Assembly: GCA_902561795.1 (NCBI GenBank)
Contig: CACERG010000002.1
Coordinates: 1 to 64,000 of the forward strand
Length of the DNA stretch: 64,000 nucleotides
Direction of reading: 5' to 3'
From: an uncultured Bacteroidota bacterium
Lineage (GTDB): Bacteria > Bacteroidota > Bacteroidia > Flavobacteriales > Flavobacteriaceae
The notes beneath the pieces were generated by a model that was not told where the DNA came from, ran no database searches, and saw nothing but the letters and a program-made list of their open reading frames with translations. Below, one piece after another: positions 1-13,600 of the stretch. The translations under genes were made by a program, and so were the position numbers. The first letter of the stretch is position 1. Every line of letters starts with the position of its first letter.

Positions 1-1650
1 TGCTGGAGATACAATATGTAGTGGCGATGCAATAGCAATTACTGCGAGTCCAGCTGGACTTGCCAACTATGAGTTCCAAATAAATGGTGTTACTCGTCAA
101 AACGGAGCAGCACGTATTTTCAACACAACATTAATAACAGGAACCTCAACTATTACAATAATAGCGACTAATGCATCAGGCTGTTCGGGAACAGCAACAC
201 GTGTTGTATTTGTCCCTGAACTTGTAAGCTCAGGAGACATTACCACACCTGCAGATACGACGATCTGTCCTGGAGATGATCAACCGGCTATTAACAGCAA
301 TACTTTGGCTACAGCTTCAGGTGCTGCAACAGTTACTTATCAGTGGCAGTATCGTAGTATTGGTGATCCGTGGCAAGATATACCAGGAGCTACTACATCG
401 AGTTTAGCTACTGCTACTATAAATATTACAGAGACAAGTCAATTCCAAAGACTTGCATTTGCTATTCAAAATGGCGTTCCTTGTGATGCGACCGCATCGA
501 CCAAAGACGGTGGAGCTGCTGGTAGTATTACCATTATAGTTGATAACAGAACAGTCCCTACGATAACTACAAATGATGCAGACAACATCATATGTGATTC
601 ATTTGCTATAAACTTTACTGCAGCAGGAACTGTGGGTACAGATACTATAGCATGGTTAGTGAATGACAATCCGGTAGGCGTGGCTACTCAGGTTTGGAGT
701 CCACCCGCAGGAACAATAAATGATGGGGACTCAGTAAAGGTAAGAATAACCACTGCAGGTCCAGGGGGATGTGAATATGAGTCACTTCCAACTGTAGTGA
801 CAGTTCAGCCAGGACTATCACCTTCATTAAGCACTAATGCTGCTGGAGATACAATATGTAGTGGCGATGCAATAGCAATTACTGCGAGTCCAGCTGGACT
901 TGCCAACTATGAGTTCCAAATAAATGGTGTTACTCGTCAAAACGGAGCAGCACGTATTTTCAACACAACATTAATAACAGGAACCTCAACTATTACAATA
1001 ATAGCGACTAATGCATCAGGCTGTTCGGGAACAGCAACACGTGTTGTATTTGTCCCTGAACTTGTAAGCTCAGGAGACATTACCACACCTGCAGATACGA
1101 CGATCTGTCCTGGAGATGATCAACCGGCTATTAACAGCAATACTTTGGCTACAGCTTCAGGTGCTGCAACAGTTACTTATCAGTGGCAGTATCGTAGTAT
1201 TGGTGATCCGTGGCAAGATATACCAGGAGCTACTACATCGAGTTTAGCTACTGCTACTATAAATATTACAGAGACAAGTCAATTCCAAAGACTTGCATTT
1301 GCTATTCAAAATGGCGTTCCTTGTGATGCGACCGCATCGACCAAAGACGGTGGAGCTGCTGGTAGTATTACCATTATAGTTGATAACAGAACAGTCCCTA
1401 CGATAACTACAAATGATGCAGACAACATCATATGTGATTCATTTGCTATAAACTTTACTGCAGGAGGAACTGTGGGTACAGATACAATAGCATGGTTAGT
1501 AAATGACAATCCAGTAGGTGTGGCTACTCAAGTTTGGAGTCCACCCGCAGGAACAATAAATGATGGGGACTCAGTAAAGGTAAGAATAACCACTGCAGGT
1601 CCAGGGGGATGTGAATATGAGTCACTTCCAACTGTGGTTACAGTTCAACC
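1..1650 (+). repeat. 840-bp tandem repeat within the giant adhesin gene
   Basis: Bases 1-810 recur at 841-1650 with an exact 840-base offset, so the 280-codon period keeps the reading frame. Bases 1-623 and 841-1463 are identical. Six substitutions fall between 624 and 691 relative to 1464-1531, five of them silent third-position changes and one Ala/Gly change; identity then resumes for about 100 bases before the copies diverge near 800/1640. The left copy begins outside the window, so the copy number is unknown. Each unit carries three Ig-like modules. Confidence 0.97.
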
Positions 1651-4600
1651 TAATCCAATAGCTACCATCAATGTTAGTGCACCTGCTGGTACAATTTGTG
1701 GAGGATTAGATCAGTTTAATGTACCTTTTGCAGACAGTGTTACTATTTCTACGACTTTAATTCCTGGCGCTTCCTATCAATACTTTATTGATGGAGCTCC
1801 AATTTCAGGAGTCTTAGCAGGTGTTAATTCATTTACAACAGATAATTTTTCAGTTTATGATACGGATTTACATTTTGAAGTTGGTGTCAATGTTATTACG
1901 GCAGGAGGGTGTACTGGAATTGCAACAACAACAATAAATCTAAATTACGTTACAGCAGATCCTATTCAATTAAGTAACGGAAGTATATCACAAAATATAT
2001 GTGCAGGTACTAATCCAAATTTAGATTTACAGTCAGTTGGGGGTGAACAAGCACCTGATGGGGTCGACGATTTTAACGATGGAGCAGATTATCCAGATGG
2101 AGCTGCTATAACTTACCAATGGCAAAAAAGAATCAATGGTGGAACATGGGAAGATATCATAGGTGCCACAACAAGAAATATTTCATCCACAATTTTACTT
2201 GAAACAACTTTCTTCAGAAGAAAATCAACAAGTACACTTAACGGAAAACCTTGTGAGGCTATATCCTCTAACATAATAACAATTAACGTTGCTCCTGACG
2301 CTACAGGTGGGAATGTAGAAAGGAATACAGACCCTGTTTTAAATACTTGGGTCGACTTAGACGAGGTAATATGTGTAGGCGATTCACCTCAAGAATTAAG
2401 AATAGCAAATAGTGTTACAGGTCCAGGAACAATCTATCAATGGCAATATTCAAGGGATAATTTAAATTGGGAGGATATAACTATCGCAAATGGTTATGTC
2501 CTAGATGCTACTTCAACACAGTATCAACCCGAAGCTATAACAGCGGCGAACATTTCATCAGTATCTTCATTTACAATAACAGCAGGTGGGGCATTAGGGG
2601 CAGGAAACTTCTATAGAATTTCTGTTGGTGCAGATGTATTTACCGTCCTCATTGGAGAAGATAATAGTATCTTAGGAGGAGATGGTAATGTAAATACAGT
2701 AGATGAAGTACTAGCCCTTTTAGAATATAAGATTAACAATTCTGGTTCTGGTATAACTGCAGTTGATAATTCTGTAACAGACAATATTTTAGTAACACTT
2801 GCCCCTGGCTCATTATTGACTCCAACCTATCTCATAACCAATGGTGCTACAACATCAGCGAATTCAACATCTACTGTTACTTATAATGCTCAAGGTTCAA
2901 AAAGGTATTATAGGAGATTAATGACACAAAACTTTGGAGGTGCTATTCTTCCTGTTTGTCAAACTTTTAGTGACACTCACACTGTTGAAGTAAGCTCTGT
3001 GATTGCAGGAAAAGTGACAAATACAAACTTAGTTATTTGTCATAATACAAGCCCAACCCAATTTACATCTGAGCGAAATGCACTCTCAACCAATGCAGGA
3101 GCTGCTATTGCTTATCAATGGTATCGAACTACTGATGCGGCCAGAACAGTTTGGCAAGCAATTGCTGGAGCTAACTTATCAACATTAAATTTTGGAACAG
3201 CTCTTACGCAATCAACCTCATTTAAAAGAAGAGCAACAAGCACATATAGTGGGCAAGTTTGTTTCTCTGAAACTGATCCTGTAACAATAACGGTCCTTGA
3301 TCAAGTAAATTCAGGTTTTATCCTAGCAAACCAATCTATTTGTAGAGAACCAGGGGCACCACTTACAGTAGATGTAAACGATCTTGTAGATGTTGTCGCT
3401 AATGCTGCGGAAACTGATAATGGTGTTGGAGACGGGATTAATTACCAATGGCAGTTTTCAGCAGATAATAATAATTGGGATGATATTGTTGCAGGAAATA
3501 GAGCAGATCTTTTGGATGGTGGTTTTGCTGCAACTATTTCGCAAACTACAACCATTTCAGCAGCTCAATTAGATACAGATATTGAGAGAAGACTGCGAAC
3601 ATTAATCGCTCCTGATATATCAACCACAGTATATTATAGGCTTAAAACCACAAGGTTCAATGATATTAATAATAATAATATACTAGATGTGGGAGAGGTG
3701 TCTTGCGAAGTTCTTTCTGGAGCCACTGAGATTGCAATAAGTGAACAGCCAACTTTAGTTCAAACAACTGCACCATTAGGCGGTCAAACAGTTTGTATCG
3801 GCACAGCAATAGATCCTATAACATTCCAATTTGGCGGATCAGCAACAGGGATTAGACTTGTAAATATTCCTGGAGGTCTAACAACTGCCACAGACGCTGC
3901 AGCCAAAACGGTTACTATCAGCGGAATTCCAACAGGTACAGGTTTTGTGAGAGTAACTACCGAAGGAACTACATGTCAAATTCAAACACTCCAGCATTTT
4001 GTTAGGGTTACAACCGCACCTCAAATACCAGATTACATATTAATTGATGATGCAGCTGGTGGAACTGACCCAATTCCAATTATTAATAGACAGGATGGTA
4101 ATATTTATAACGGTCAAGTATATTTGTGTGAGCAGGCATTAGCATCATCTCCAGGTTCTGCCTTCTTTAGTGCTTGCTACAATGACGGTAGAATTGCACC
4201 ACTTACAGAATCTTACAATTGGTTTATCTCACCACCTGATGCTGGAACAATATCAAGAACTACAGGTTTTGCAACATGGAATGATGGATTTATTGGTGAT
4301 GTAACTGTTCAAGTTGTTGCTGTTGGTTGTGATGGAAGTGCTACTGCCACATTAACAACAGTTGTTACTGTTAATCAGTTTAATTCTTCCGCTTCAAATC
4401 CAAGTGAACCAGTACCACTTCTAGAGCAGGAAAGTGAAATTATTTATATAAGAGAAAATGCAGGCAACATAAGATCAGAAGAAAGATTTAACATCAGCCT
4501 TAATGGGGTTAGATATACTTTCGAAACAACAGATACTGATGTCCCTGCTGATGGAATTGCAAATCAAACAAGTGCTCAGATAGCTCAACAGTTAAGAGAT

Positions 4601-7600
4601 CTCATTAATAATGACACAACATCTCCAATAGCAGGTTTATTTACTGCAACTTCAGGTACATTTAATCCAGGAGATGCAAATAATAATGGACTAAATGATG
4701 ATGTAGGTGGATTTGTCAGAATTACAGCCCAATATGAGGGTAATTCTGCCCCACCAAATCCTCCTGGTGATCCAAGAGGAGCGGGGGGTGATATGAGGAT
4801 TTCATTTAGTGTTACAAAATCTCCTGTTGAAGGACGTGCTTTTGGTTCTATGTTTGGATTTGAAACAAATCCAACTTCAGAGGTAATTTGCGGCGTTTCT
4901 ACTGGGGCAGAACCAATATGTGAAACTACAGCCGCTACTCCAAACACACAGTATTTTTCAACAGCATCAAATTATGCATCAATTAGATATGCAATTTCAA
5001 ATATTGTTGCAGGACCTGGTAGTGTTGCCTCTCCGGGTAGTCTGGTTGGTTCCAGTACAATCGATTGGAACGCAGGTTTCCACGGGACATTTAATATTGA
5101 ATCCTACGCAACAGGTTGTGATGGTATAGAAAATCCAATACCAGGAGTGCGAACTGTAAGAATTTATGAAAATACTGATGCCCCTCTAGATATTAGTTAT
5201 GACCCATTAACACTTCCAAACTGTCCTCCCCAAGCTGGAGACACAACTCAATTTAATTCAAGTGACTTGGTTACTTGGTCATGGAATAATGAAACTGCAG
5301 GAAATCTAGATAGCGTGACAGGTCTTGTTACTTGGGAACCTGGATTTTCAGGAACAGTAATAATTACCGCCACTTCGTTTGGTTGTGGAGCAGCCTCATT
5401 ATCTAGAACTATTGTAATTCCTAGTTCTCCAACTGTTACAAGAACATCAGCTTTATTTACGACCAATCAAAGTGTCTGTGTTGGATCTACAATCACGCCT
5501 ATTAGATATGAACTTACAGGTGCAGCTACTGGGGCTGATATTACAGGTATTGATGACTTAAACCTTTTTGAACAACTTACATCTGAAAATCAAGTTGACA
5601 GGTTTACAATCAGTGATGACTTTGCTGATGACGGGGATTCTTATACTTTAACAATTGACCAAGTTCCATACACAGTTACTATTGGTGAAAACAATCAGAC
5701 TCTTATTCCAGCCTCAGATGGTGATGTTGATACTTTTACTGAGGTTGCACAATTATTTGTTGCAAAAATAAATAATGCATCTCTTGGTATTACTGCGGCT
5801 CATGGTGGTGGAGGTGTATTTACATTAACTTCAAATGGATTTGATTTTTCAGTAAGTACCTCACTAAATGATGTAGCCGGTAATGAGCCTTTAGTAACAT
5901 TTACTAGAACAGTTGTAGCAGATGGAGGAACCTTTATAGAAATTTCTGGCACAGTTTCTTCTAATCTAGCAATTACAGTCCCAACAACATATCAATATAC
6001 GATAAGAACAACAGGTGGGAACTGCCAGCCATTTGAAGCTCAAGGATTTATTGCAGTAAGTCCAAACTCGATAATGACTATTCAGCCAGGTATGGATATA
6101 GGACAAATTATATGTAATAACTCAGTAGGTTCACTAACCCCAATAGTTTACGATCTTACAGGAGCCTCAACAGTTAATGTTGATTGGACACCTTCAAGAC
6201 CAACTGGTATTAATCACTCTCACGTGATACAGAATCAAATATCTACAATAGCAATTGGTGGTGTAAATGCAGATGTAGCTGCTAACAATGGTCAAGATTA
6301 TACAATTACGATAAATTCAACAACAGTTACTTACACAGTTAACACTGCAGCACCCCAAAGCGATAACGAAGTTGTAGATATATTAAATGGACTTAGAACA
6401 CAAATAATCAATGCTAATTTACAAGTAGACCCCGTTGTTGTAGGTGGTAATTTGTTGAGAATAACCTCTAGAAATGGATTACCTTTCAGTTTGTCATCTA
6501 CAAGCCCAGCTATAAATGCGTTAGTATTTGCTGCTCCAGCTACAGCCCAAACTGCAACAAATTCAGTTACAATATTCGGTGATCCTGCAGTTGCAGGCTT
6601 AGCAGCTGATACAGTATTTGGATTTACTATTACAACTACCAATAATGCTTTTGGATGTAATGATCCTGCTAGCCAAGTTTCTGCTACGGGCTCTATAACT
6701 ATCGCTGTTGAACCATCAATAGTACTTACCTCTGGAAGTGCTAACCTAACTATATGTAGATCTGAAACTATTTCGTCAACACAGGGTGGTGTAGATATTG
6801 AGTGGGATATTTCTGGTTTTGCTTTAGGAGCTTCTGTGAGCCCTACACAACTCCCTAACGGAGTAGATGCTTCTTACACTGAAATACCTCAAATTACTGA
6901 AATTACTTTTAATGGAAACCAGGCTAATCTTGATGACAATGACATATACAGAATTACAGTTAATGGCATAGTTAATAATGTTTCTGTTGATGTAGGTGGA
7001 GGTGTAAACACTTTCGAAACAATTTTACAGAGTTTTGAAGCTTTAATTGATAGCAATGTACCTCAAGTAGATGCTTCATATGCTGCAAATACACTAACAA
7101 TACAGTCAAACACTGGTGATGCGGTAACTATTTTAGTTAATTTTGTTGGTCCTGTTGATGCGGGAGATCCTACATTTAACGCTCCTAATGTAATTCAAGC
7201 TAACAGGAAGTTTTTAAGAATCTTTGGAACTGCGAATGATGCTGAGGGGATTTATAATTATACTGTATCGACTTTTGGCGGAAACTGTGATCCTACAACT
7301 GCAAATGGAATTATAAGGGTTGTTGGAGTTCCGACAATTGCAGTTGCAGCTGGAAGCAACGCTTTCCCAAATACGGTATGTAATTTGTCACCTATGACAC
7401 CAATTAATTTTGACATATCTACTTTTGCTACTTATACTGTCACCTGGACTGGTGCTGCAGGACAACCTAATGGTATTTCCCTTGTAAGAACAACGAGTTC
7501 AACAATTTCCTTAATATCTGATCCAGTAGTAAATATACCTGGTGCACTTCCTGCAGGAGGTGTAAGCTATACCTATAGAATACTCTCAACAGTTAATAAT

Positions 7601-10600
7601 AATGGATGCTCTACTGAGGCAAGTTTTGACGGGGTTGTGAATATTGTGAACGGTACAGCAACTTTAGCTCTTAATACTGGAAGCTCAGTTCAAGATGATC
7701 AAATAGATGCAAACGGAGATGGTTTCGATCCTAGCACAGCACCTGATTATGTTTTAATTGAAGCTTGTGAAGGTGCTCTTCTTGATAATGTTTTATTTGA
7801 TGCATCGGCTGATATTACAAACGTTACGATAGCTGCAGGTGGTAATTTACCGAGTGGATTGTTTGTTGATTTTAATGCTGGTGCTGGTGCTGGTGGAACA
7901 GGACAACTAGAAATCTATGGAACCCCTGATACTGCAACTACAGAAGATTTTGTTCTACAGGCCGTTACTGATGCCTGTGTTCCTGCTGCCGATATAAGAG
8001 TTCGTATTGTGGTATTTGGAAACTCTACAATATCACTTGATGCAGGTTCGAATGATAATCAAACAATTTGTAATAATACTGCGCTCACAAACATAACATA
8101 CACGATAGGTAATGCCTTGGATGCTAATGTTGTTGATTTACCTACTGGTCTATTTGGTAACTTCCAAGCTCCTAATAAATTTGTAATATCTGGAAATGTG
8201 AATGTTGCAGGTTTAACTGAAACAACATCTTATACATATACTATTACAACAACAAATAATTCTGGAGGAACACTTCCTGGTGTTGGACCCTGCACAGAGG
8301 CCTCTATTACAGGAGTAATTACTGTAAGACCAGAAGAATCTTTAACAGTAAGTCCAGCTAACGGTCCTGTAATCCAACAAGTTTGTTATGGTGAGGATAT
8401 TACTCCTATTGTAATTCGTGTAGTAGGAGATAATACCTTTGCAAGCATAGTTAATCCAGCTAACTTCCCGGCAGGTATGAATTTTAATTTTGTTGAAGAT
8501 GCAGATAATATGGGAGGTGTTTTAACTATTTCCGGAAGTCCTAGTGCAGCCATTGCTGGTAACGATCCTGTAGATTACTCATTTACCATTACTACAGATG
8601 GAGCTAATACTAGTCCATGTGCAGGCTCCACTCAGCAAGTTGACATAACAGTTGTTCCACCTTCAACTTTGGTTTATGCAGGAGCTGATCCAGCAATTTT
8701 AAACCAAACAGTTTGTGAGGGAACACTAATATCAGATATTGAGTTTAGAATTGGTGGTGGTGCAAATAACGTAGCAGTTACATTTGACGCAGGTTTAGGA
8801 TTTACAAGGGTAGGTAATGTTAGAGTAAACGATCCATCTGATGCAAATAATTCTGTAATTTACGGTACAGCACCAAATGTGGTAAACAAGACCACTTATA
8901 ATTTTGAAATTACTACTGTCAATCAATGTAACCCTGGCACCAATGAGATATCATTAGCAGGAACTATAACTGTAATACCTGAAGAAACAATAGTTCACAG
9001 GGGTGCCTCTGGAGCAACCACTCAGATAGCATGTGTAAACCAAGATATAACTCCAATTATATTTGATGTTACAGGTCAAGACACTTATGCAAAGTTTGTA
9101 GATCCGAATTTAGTGCCTTCTGGTATTTCTCTTGATTTTGCTCCTGACCAAGCAAATAATAATGGGGGAGTAGCCTCAATTATAGGAAGTCCTGACAGTT
9201 CCAATGCAGCTGGGGATTACACTTTCGAAATTACAACTGGAGGTGGTGTTAATACGAGCCAATGTTCTGATCAGACTCAATCAATTACTATAACAGTAAA
9301 TTCTCTTCCAACAATGGTTTTTTCAGGAGCAGATCCGACAGTTATGAATCAATCGGTTTGTGAGCAAACAGCAATTACTCCGATTGAATTTACATTGGGT
9401 GGTGGAGCTAATGATGTAACTTTCAGTTCTTCGCCAGCCGGCTTGGGCTTCACAAGAGCTGCAAATGTTTCTGTAAATGCTAACTCAGTTCAAATTTTTG
9501 GAACTGCACCTGCAGTTGGAGTTGAAACAACTTACACATACAGCATAAGCACAGTAAATCCGAATTCTTGTACACCAAGTATTACACTTGGAGGCTCAAT
9601 TACTGTATATCCACCAGTACAATATAATAATTGGGCTGGAAATCATACTGTCAATGACCCGCTTTGTAGTGATGATGGTGGCTCAATTGTTGTAAATGCT
9701 GCAGCTGTTTCAGGTGGCTTTGTTGCTGTAAAACAACAATCAAGAGTAGAATTAAATAATCAGTTTGGAGTTGGAAATATAATAACTATAAATGTTGGTC
9801 CTCAGTCATTTAATTATACTGTTCAAGGAGTTGATAATGCAACTGGAAATCTTTCTAACAATCCAGCTATTTATGATAGAGCTCAAAGTAAATCTGAAAT
9901 TATTACAGAAATTGTTGCTCTAATCAATGATGCAACATCTGGCTCTACACTTGTTACTGCAGTTGGTAATTCTCCATCTGTTGGAATAGCTACTTTAATT
10001 GCAAAAACTTCTGGTATTGGATTTACAGTTACATCAAGTAAACAACCTGCGGCGTCAGCTGGAACAATAACAATAACCACACCAGTTGCAAATCAGTCAT
10101 TAACTTATGGTTATTATTGGAGACAAACTAATGCAATTGGAACTCCTGTATCAACACTCGATACATCAGATCCAAACACATATGTTGATACTGGTTTGAC
10201 ATTAAACTTAAATAGTGTTACGGGCTCAGAATACTACATGTTAACCACTGTATCAAACAATTGTCAAGCCGACTCTCCATTTGTTACAATTACTGCACCC
10301 GATCCTTTGGCACTTTCAATTACGACTATATGTGATACTGAAATTACCGCAAATGGAAGTGGAGGAACGGGACAATTAACTTATATTTTATATAACTCTG
10401 GGGGTACAGAAATTGGAAGATCACCAGCAACTTTCGGATCACATACGTTTAGTGATGGAGATGCTAATAACCTTCCTGGTGGTGGATCCATAAGTATTGA
10501 CCCAGGATTCCGATACAATATTGGAATTAATGATGCAAATGGGTGCTCATTAAATGGAAATGATTCTACTGTTCAAGTAAATACTCCAATAGCTCTTGCA

Positions 10601-13600
10601 ATTGACGAGACTACTATCGTGGTTACAAACCCGGGCTGTAATGCTAACGATGGGAGTATAAGACTAGATGACGGTGGATTTACAATTACTGGAGGTTCAG
10701 CAGGGAATATTGGAGATTACTCAAATCTTACGTTTTTGTGGACAAGAAGTGGGGGTGGAACATTTAATACACCAAACATTTCAGGTCTTTCACCTGCTGA
10801 TTATACACTTACAGTTACAGATAATTTATGCAATACTTTATTTATTACCTCGAATCCAATTACACTTCAAGATTCAACTGACTTTACTGTAACAAATGCG
10901 GTGGATAATTCTACTATTTCAAACTGTTCAGACGGTCATTTACAAGTTTCAGTTGCTGGAGGTTCTGGTAATTTTAGTTATAGATGGACAGACCAGAACG
11001 GAGTCATAAGAGGTACAACAAATCGAATTGAAGATTTAGAAGCAGGAACATACACTCTTCTTGTAGAAGACACTACAACAGGATGTAATCAGCAATTTAC
11101 CTATACAATTACTGGCTCTACAGGCCCACTAAGAATGATAAATCCAATTGCTGTAAATCAAGCAAATTTTGAAACTACTGATATTATTTGTAGCGGTGAA
11201 AGTACAGGTAAATTTGAAGTTGAATTTACAGGTGGTAATCCACCGTATCAATATTCATTAAATGGAGGGGCATATCAAGGAGCAGGGTCAGGGTTCTCAA
11301 CTAAAACCGTAACTGTAACAACGGGAGGTGCAAGTGCTACAATAGTTTCTTATACAACACAACTTTTAACCGTAGATACTTTAGAAGGAGGAACTTATTC
11401 AGTAAAAATAAAAGATAGCGGACTGTGCACGGACAATGCAGGAAATACAATTGAATTAAATCTTGGATCTGTAACAATTACTGAACCGGACCCACTAGAA
11501 ATAGGTATTAATTCAGCAAGCACTGATGAAATCAATTGTTCTGAAGGTATTCAAGGTTCCTTATCAGTAATTATTGGGGGTGGGACGATTACTGCAGATA
11601 CTCCTTATAGCGTATTATGGGAACTATATGGACCAGATGGACAAGTACTTTATAAAAGAACCACTTCAGGCTCACCGTCAGACCCTGATGACTTAACCAT
11701 AACAGGTCTTGATTATGCAGGTGACTACACGGTAACAGTTACAGATGCGAATGGTTGTACAACTAGTGAAATAATTACATTAGAAGATGGTTCTGATGAA
11801 GATCCATTTACTGTAGGTGAGACTCCTACAGTTACTCAACCAGGTTGTAATTCAGAAGAGACAGGATCTATTGAGCTTGAAATGAGCGGAGGCGTACAAC
11901 CCTACGATATAAAATGGTATAAACTTTCGGTAGCCCAAGAAAGTGCTACCTCTTCTTCTACAAATTCGTCGTCAACAATAGAGTTTTCAGACGGAGGTTA
12001 TGTGAGTATGAATAAAGACGGGTTCTATTTAATAGATAATCTTGAAGCTGGAAAATATAGAGCCATAATTACTGATGCAAGTGGTTGTCAGATTTTCTCC
12101 AGATCTGGTCTTATAAAATCAAATACCTTTAATATGATAAGTCAAAGGATTTATAATAAAGAAGTTATTGACTGTGATTCAGGAACTGTAGAGGCTGACT
12201 TCTCATTTCAATTATCGGGTACATCTCTCGCATACAATATTTATTTAGATGGTGAGGCAATTTATGGTGGAAATTCAGGACAAATAAGTGGAACAACTGT
12301 TGTGAGCAGTCCAACGTTTGCAAACAGCATTATTAAGCAAGGAAGTACATTTGTAATTAGAGGGCTAAGTGAAGGAAGGCATGTTGTTGAAGCACAGGAC
12401 GCATCTAATCCTGCATGTTCTATAGATTATGCATTTGATATTGAAACCTACGTTCCGATTACATTTGAAGGACAATTAGAATATGAATTTGATATTTGCG
12501 AAAGCACCTATCCTTTCGAATTGGATACAGCTTCAATTCTTGGAGGTAATCCAATTATAGATGATGAAGATAATGTGATATATAATTTAAGGTGGACCTT
12601 TACCCCACTAGATCCTAATGAGCCAGGGGCAAGTTTCATAGGTCGTACTTCATTTGACGCTGGACGAGGTACCTACCAATTAATTATATCTGATGGCACT
12701 TGTGAATCAGAACCGATAGATTTTGTATTTAGTGGTGAAGTGGATATCTTATCAATAAGTGGCTTATTAACTGATGAGGAAGTTTCCAAACCTGTAAGTT
12801 GTGAGTTAGGCGCACAGGATGGTAGAATTTCAATTCAAATATCTGGTGGACAAGAGCCTTACGATATCACATGGGAATTACTTGATCCTACCCAAATATC
12901 ACTTACTCCTCCAACTGGTGGTACTTCTCCCACCAATCCTTGGATTGAATTACCTGATTATCGAGGTTTTACAACCTTAAATGATTTAGCACCAGGATTA
13001 TATCGATATAGAATTACAGGCGGTGGTGGCTGCCCTGACGATAACCTTTTCAACGAATTAGAAGGTGAAATTAGCGTTGATGACGACAATACCCTAGTTA
13101 TAACTGACGGTCCTTACATAGATCCAAAACTTTGTGAAGGATTACCAGGACTATTAATTTTAGATGCCGTTGATAATTCATCAACCTCATCCTCATCATT
13201 AAACTTCTTCTACATTAATACAAAAGGTACCGAAGATACTAGTGACGACGGCGCTCCAGTAGCTCTTAACGGAAATACTACAAAATTAGATGAAGATACT
13301 TATCAAATCCTGGTTGAAACTCCATTTGAATACGGTAAAATTGTCGTGACTACTAATGATGGTTGCGGAAGAGAGGTTGAATTTAATTTGGCTCTTGGAA
13401 ATCCATTTTTCTCATATACTTCTCCTTCTTTCGAAGAAGCAGGAGAGATTCCGGCGAGAGAAACTGTCACATTTACAGATGAATCAGAGGGAGAATTTTC
13501 TAGGCTGGAATGGGATTTTGGTGATAATTCGGAGCCACAAGTTATAAATGTATCAGGTACATCCTCTGGGGTTACACAAGTAACTCACGTTTATGGTAAT

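Noticed and set aside
466-669. 67-residue minus-strand ORF repeated at 1306-1509
   Set aside because: Antisense shadow of the adhesin repeat; it appears twice only because the 840-bp unit is duplicated, and has no separate start context.
4585-4947. 120-residue minus-strand ORF
   Set aside because: Antisense to the adhesin; Pro/Val-rich composition comes from reading Gly/Asn/Thr repeats on the other strand.
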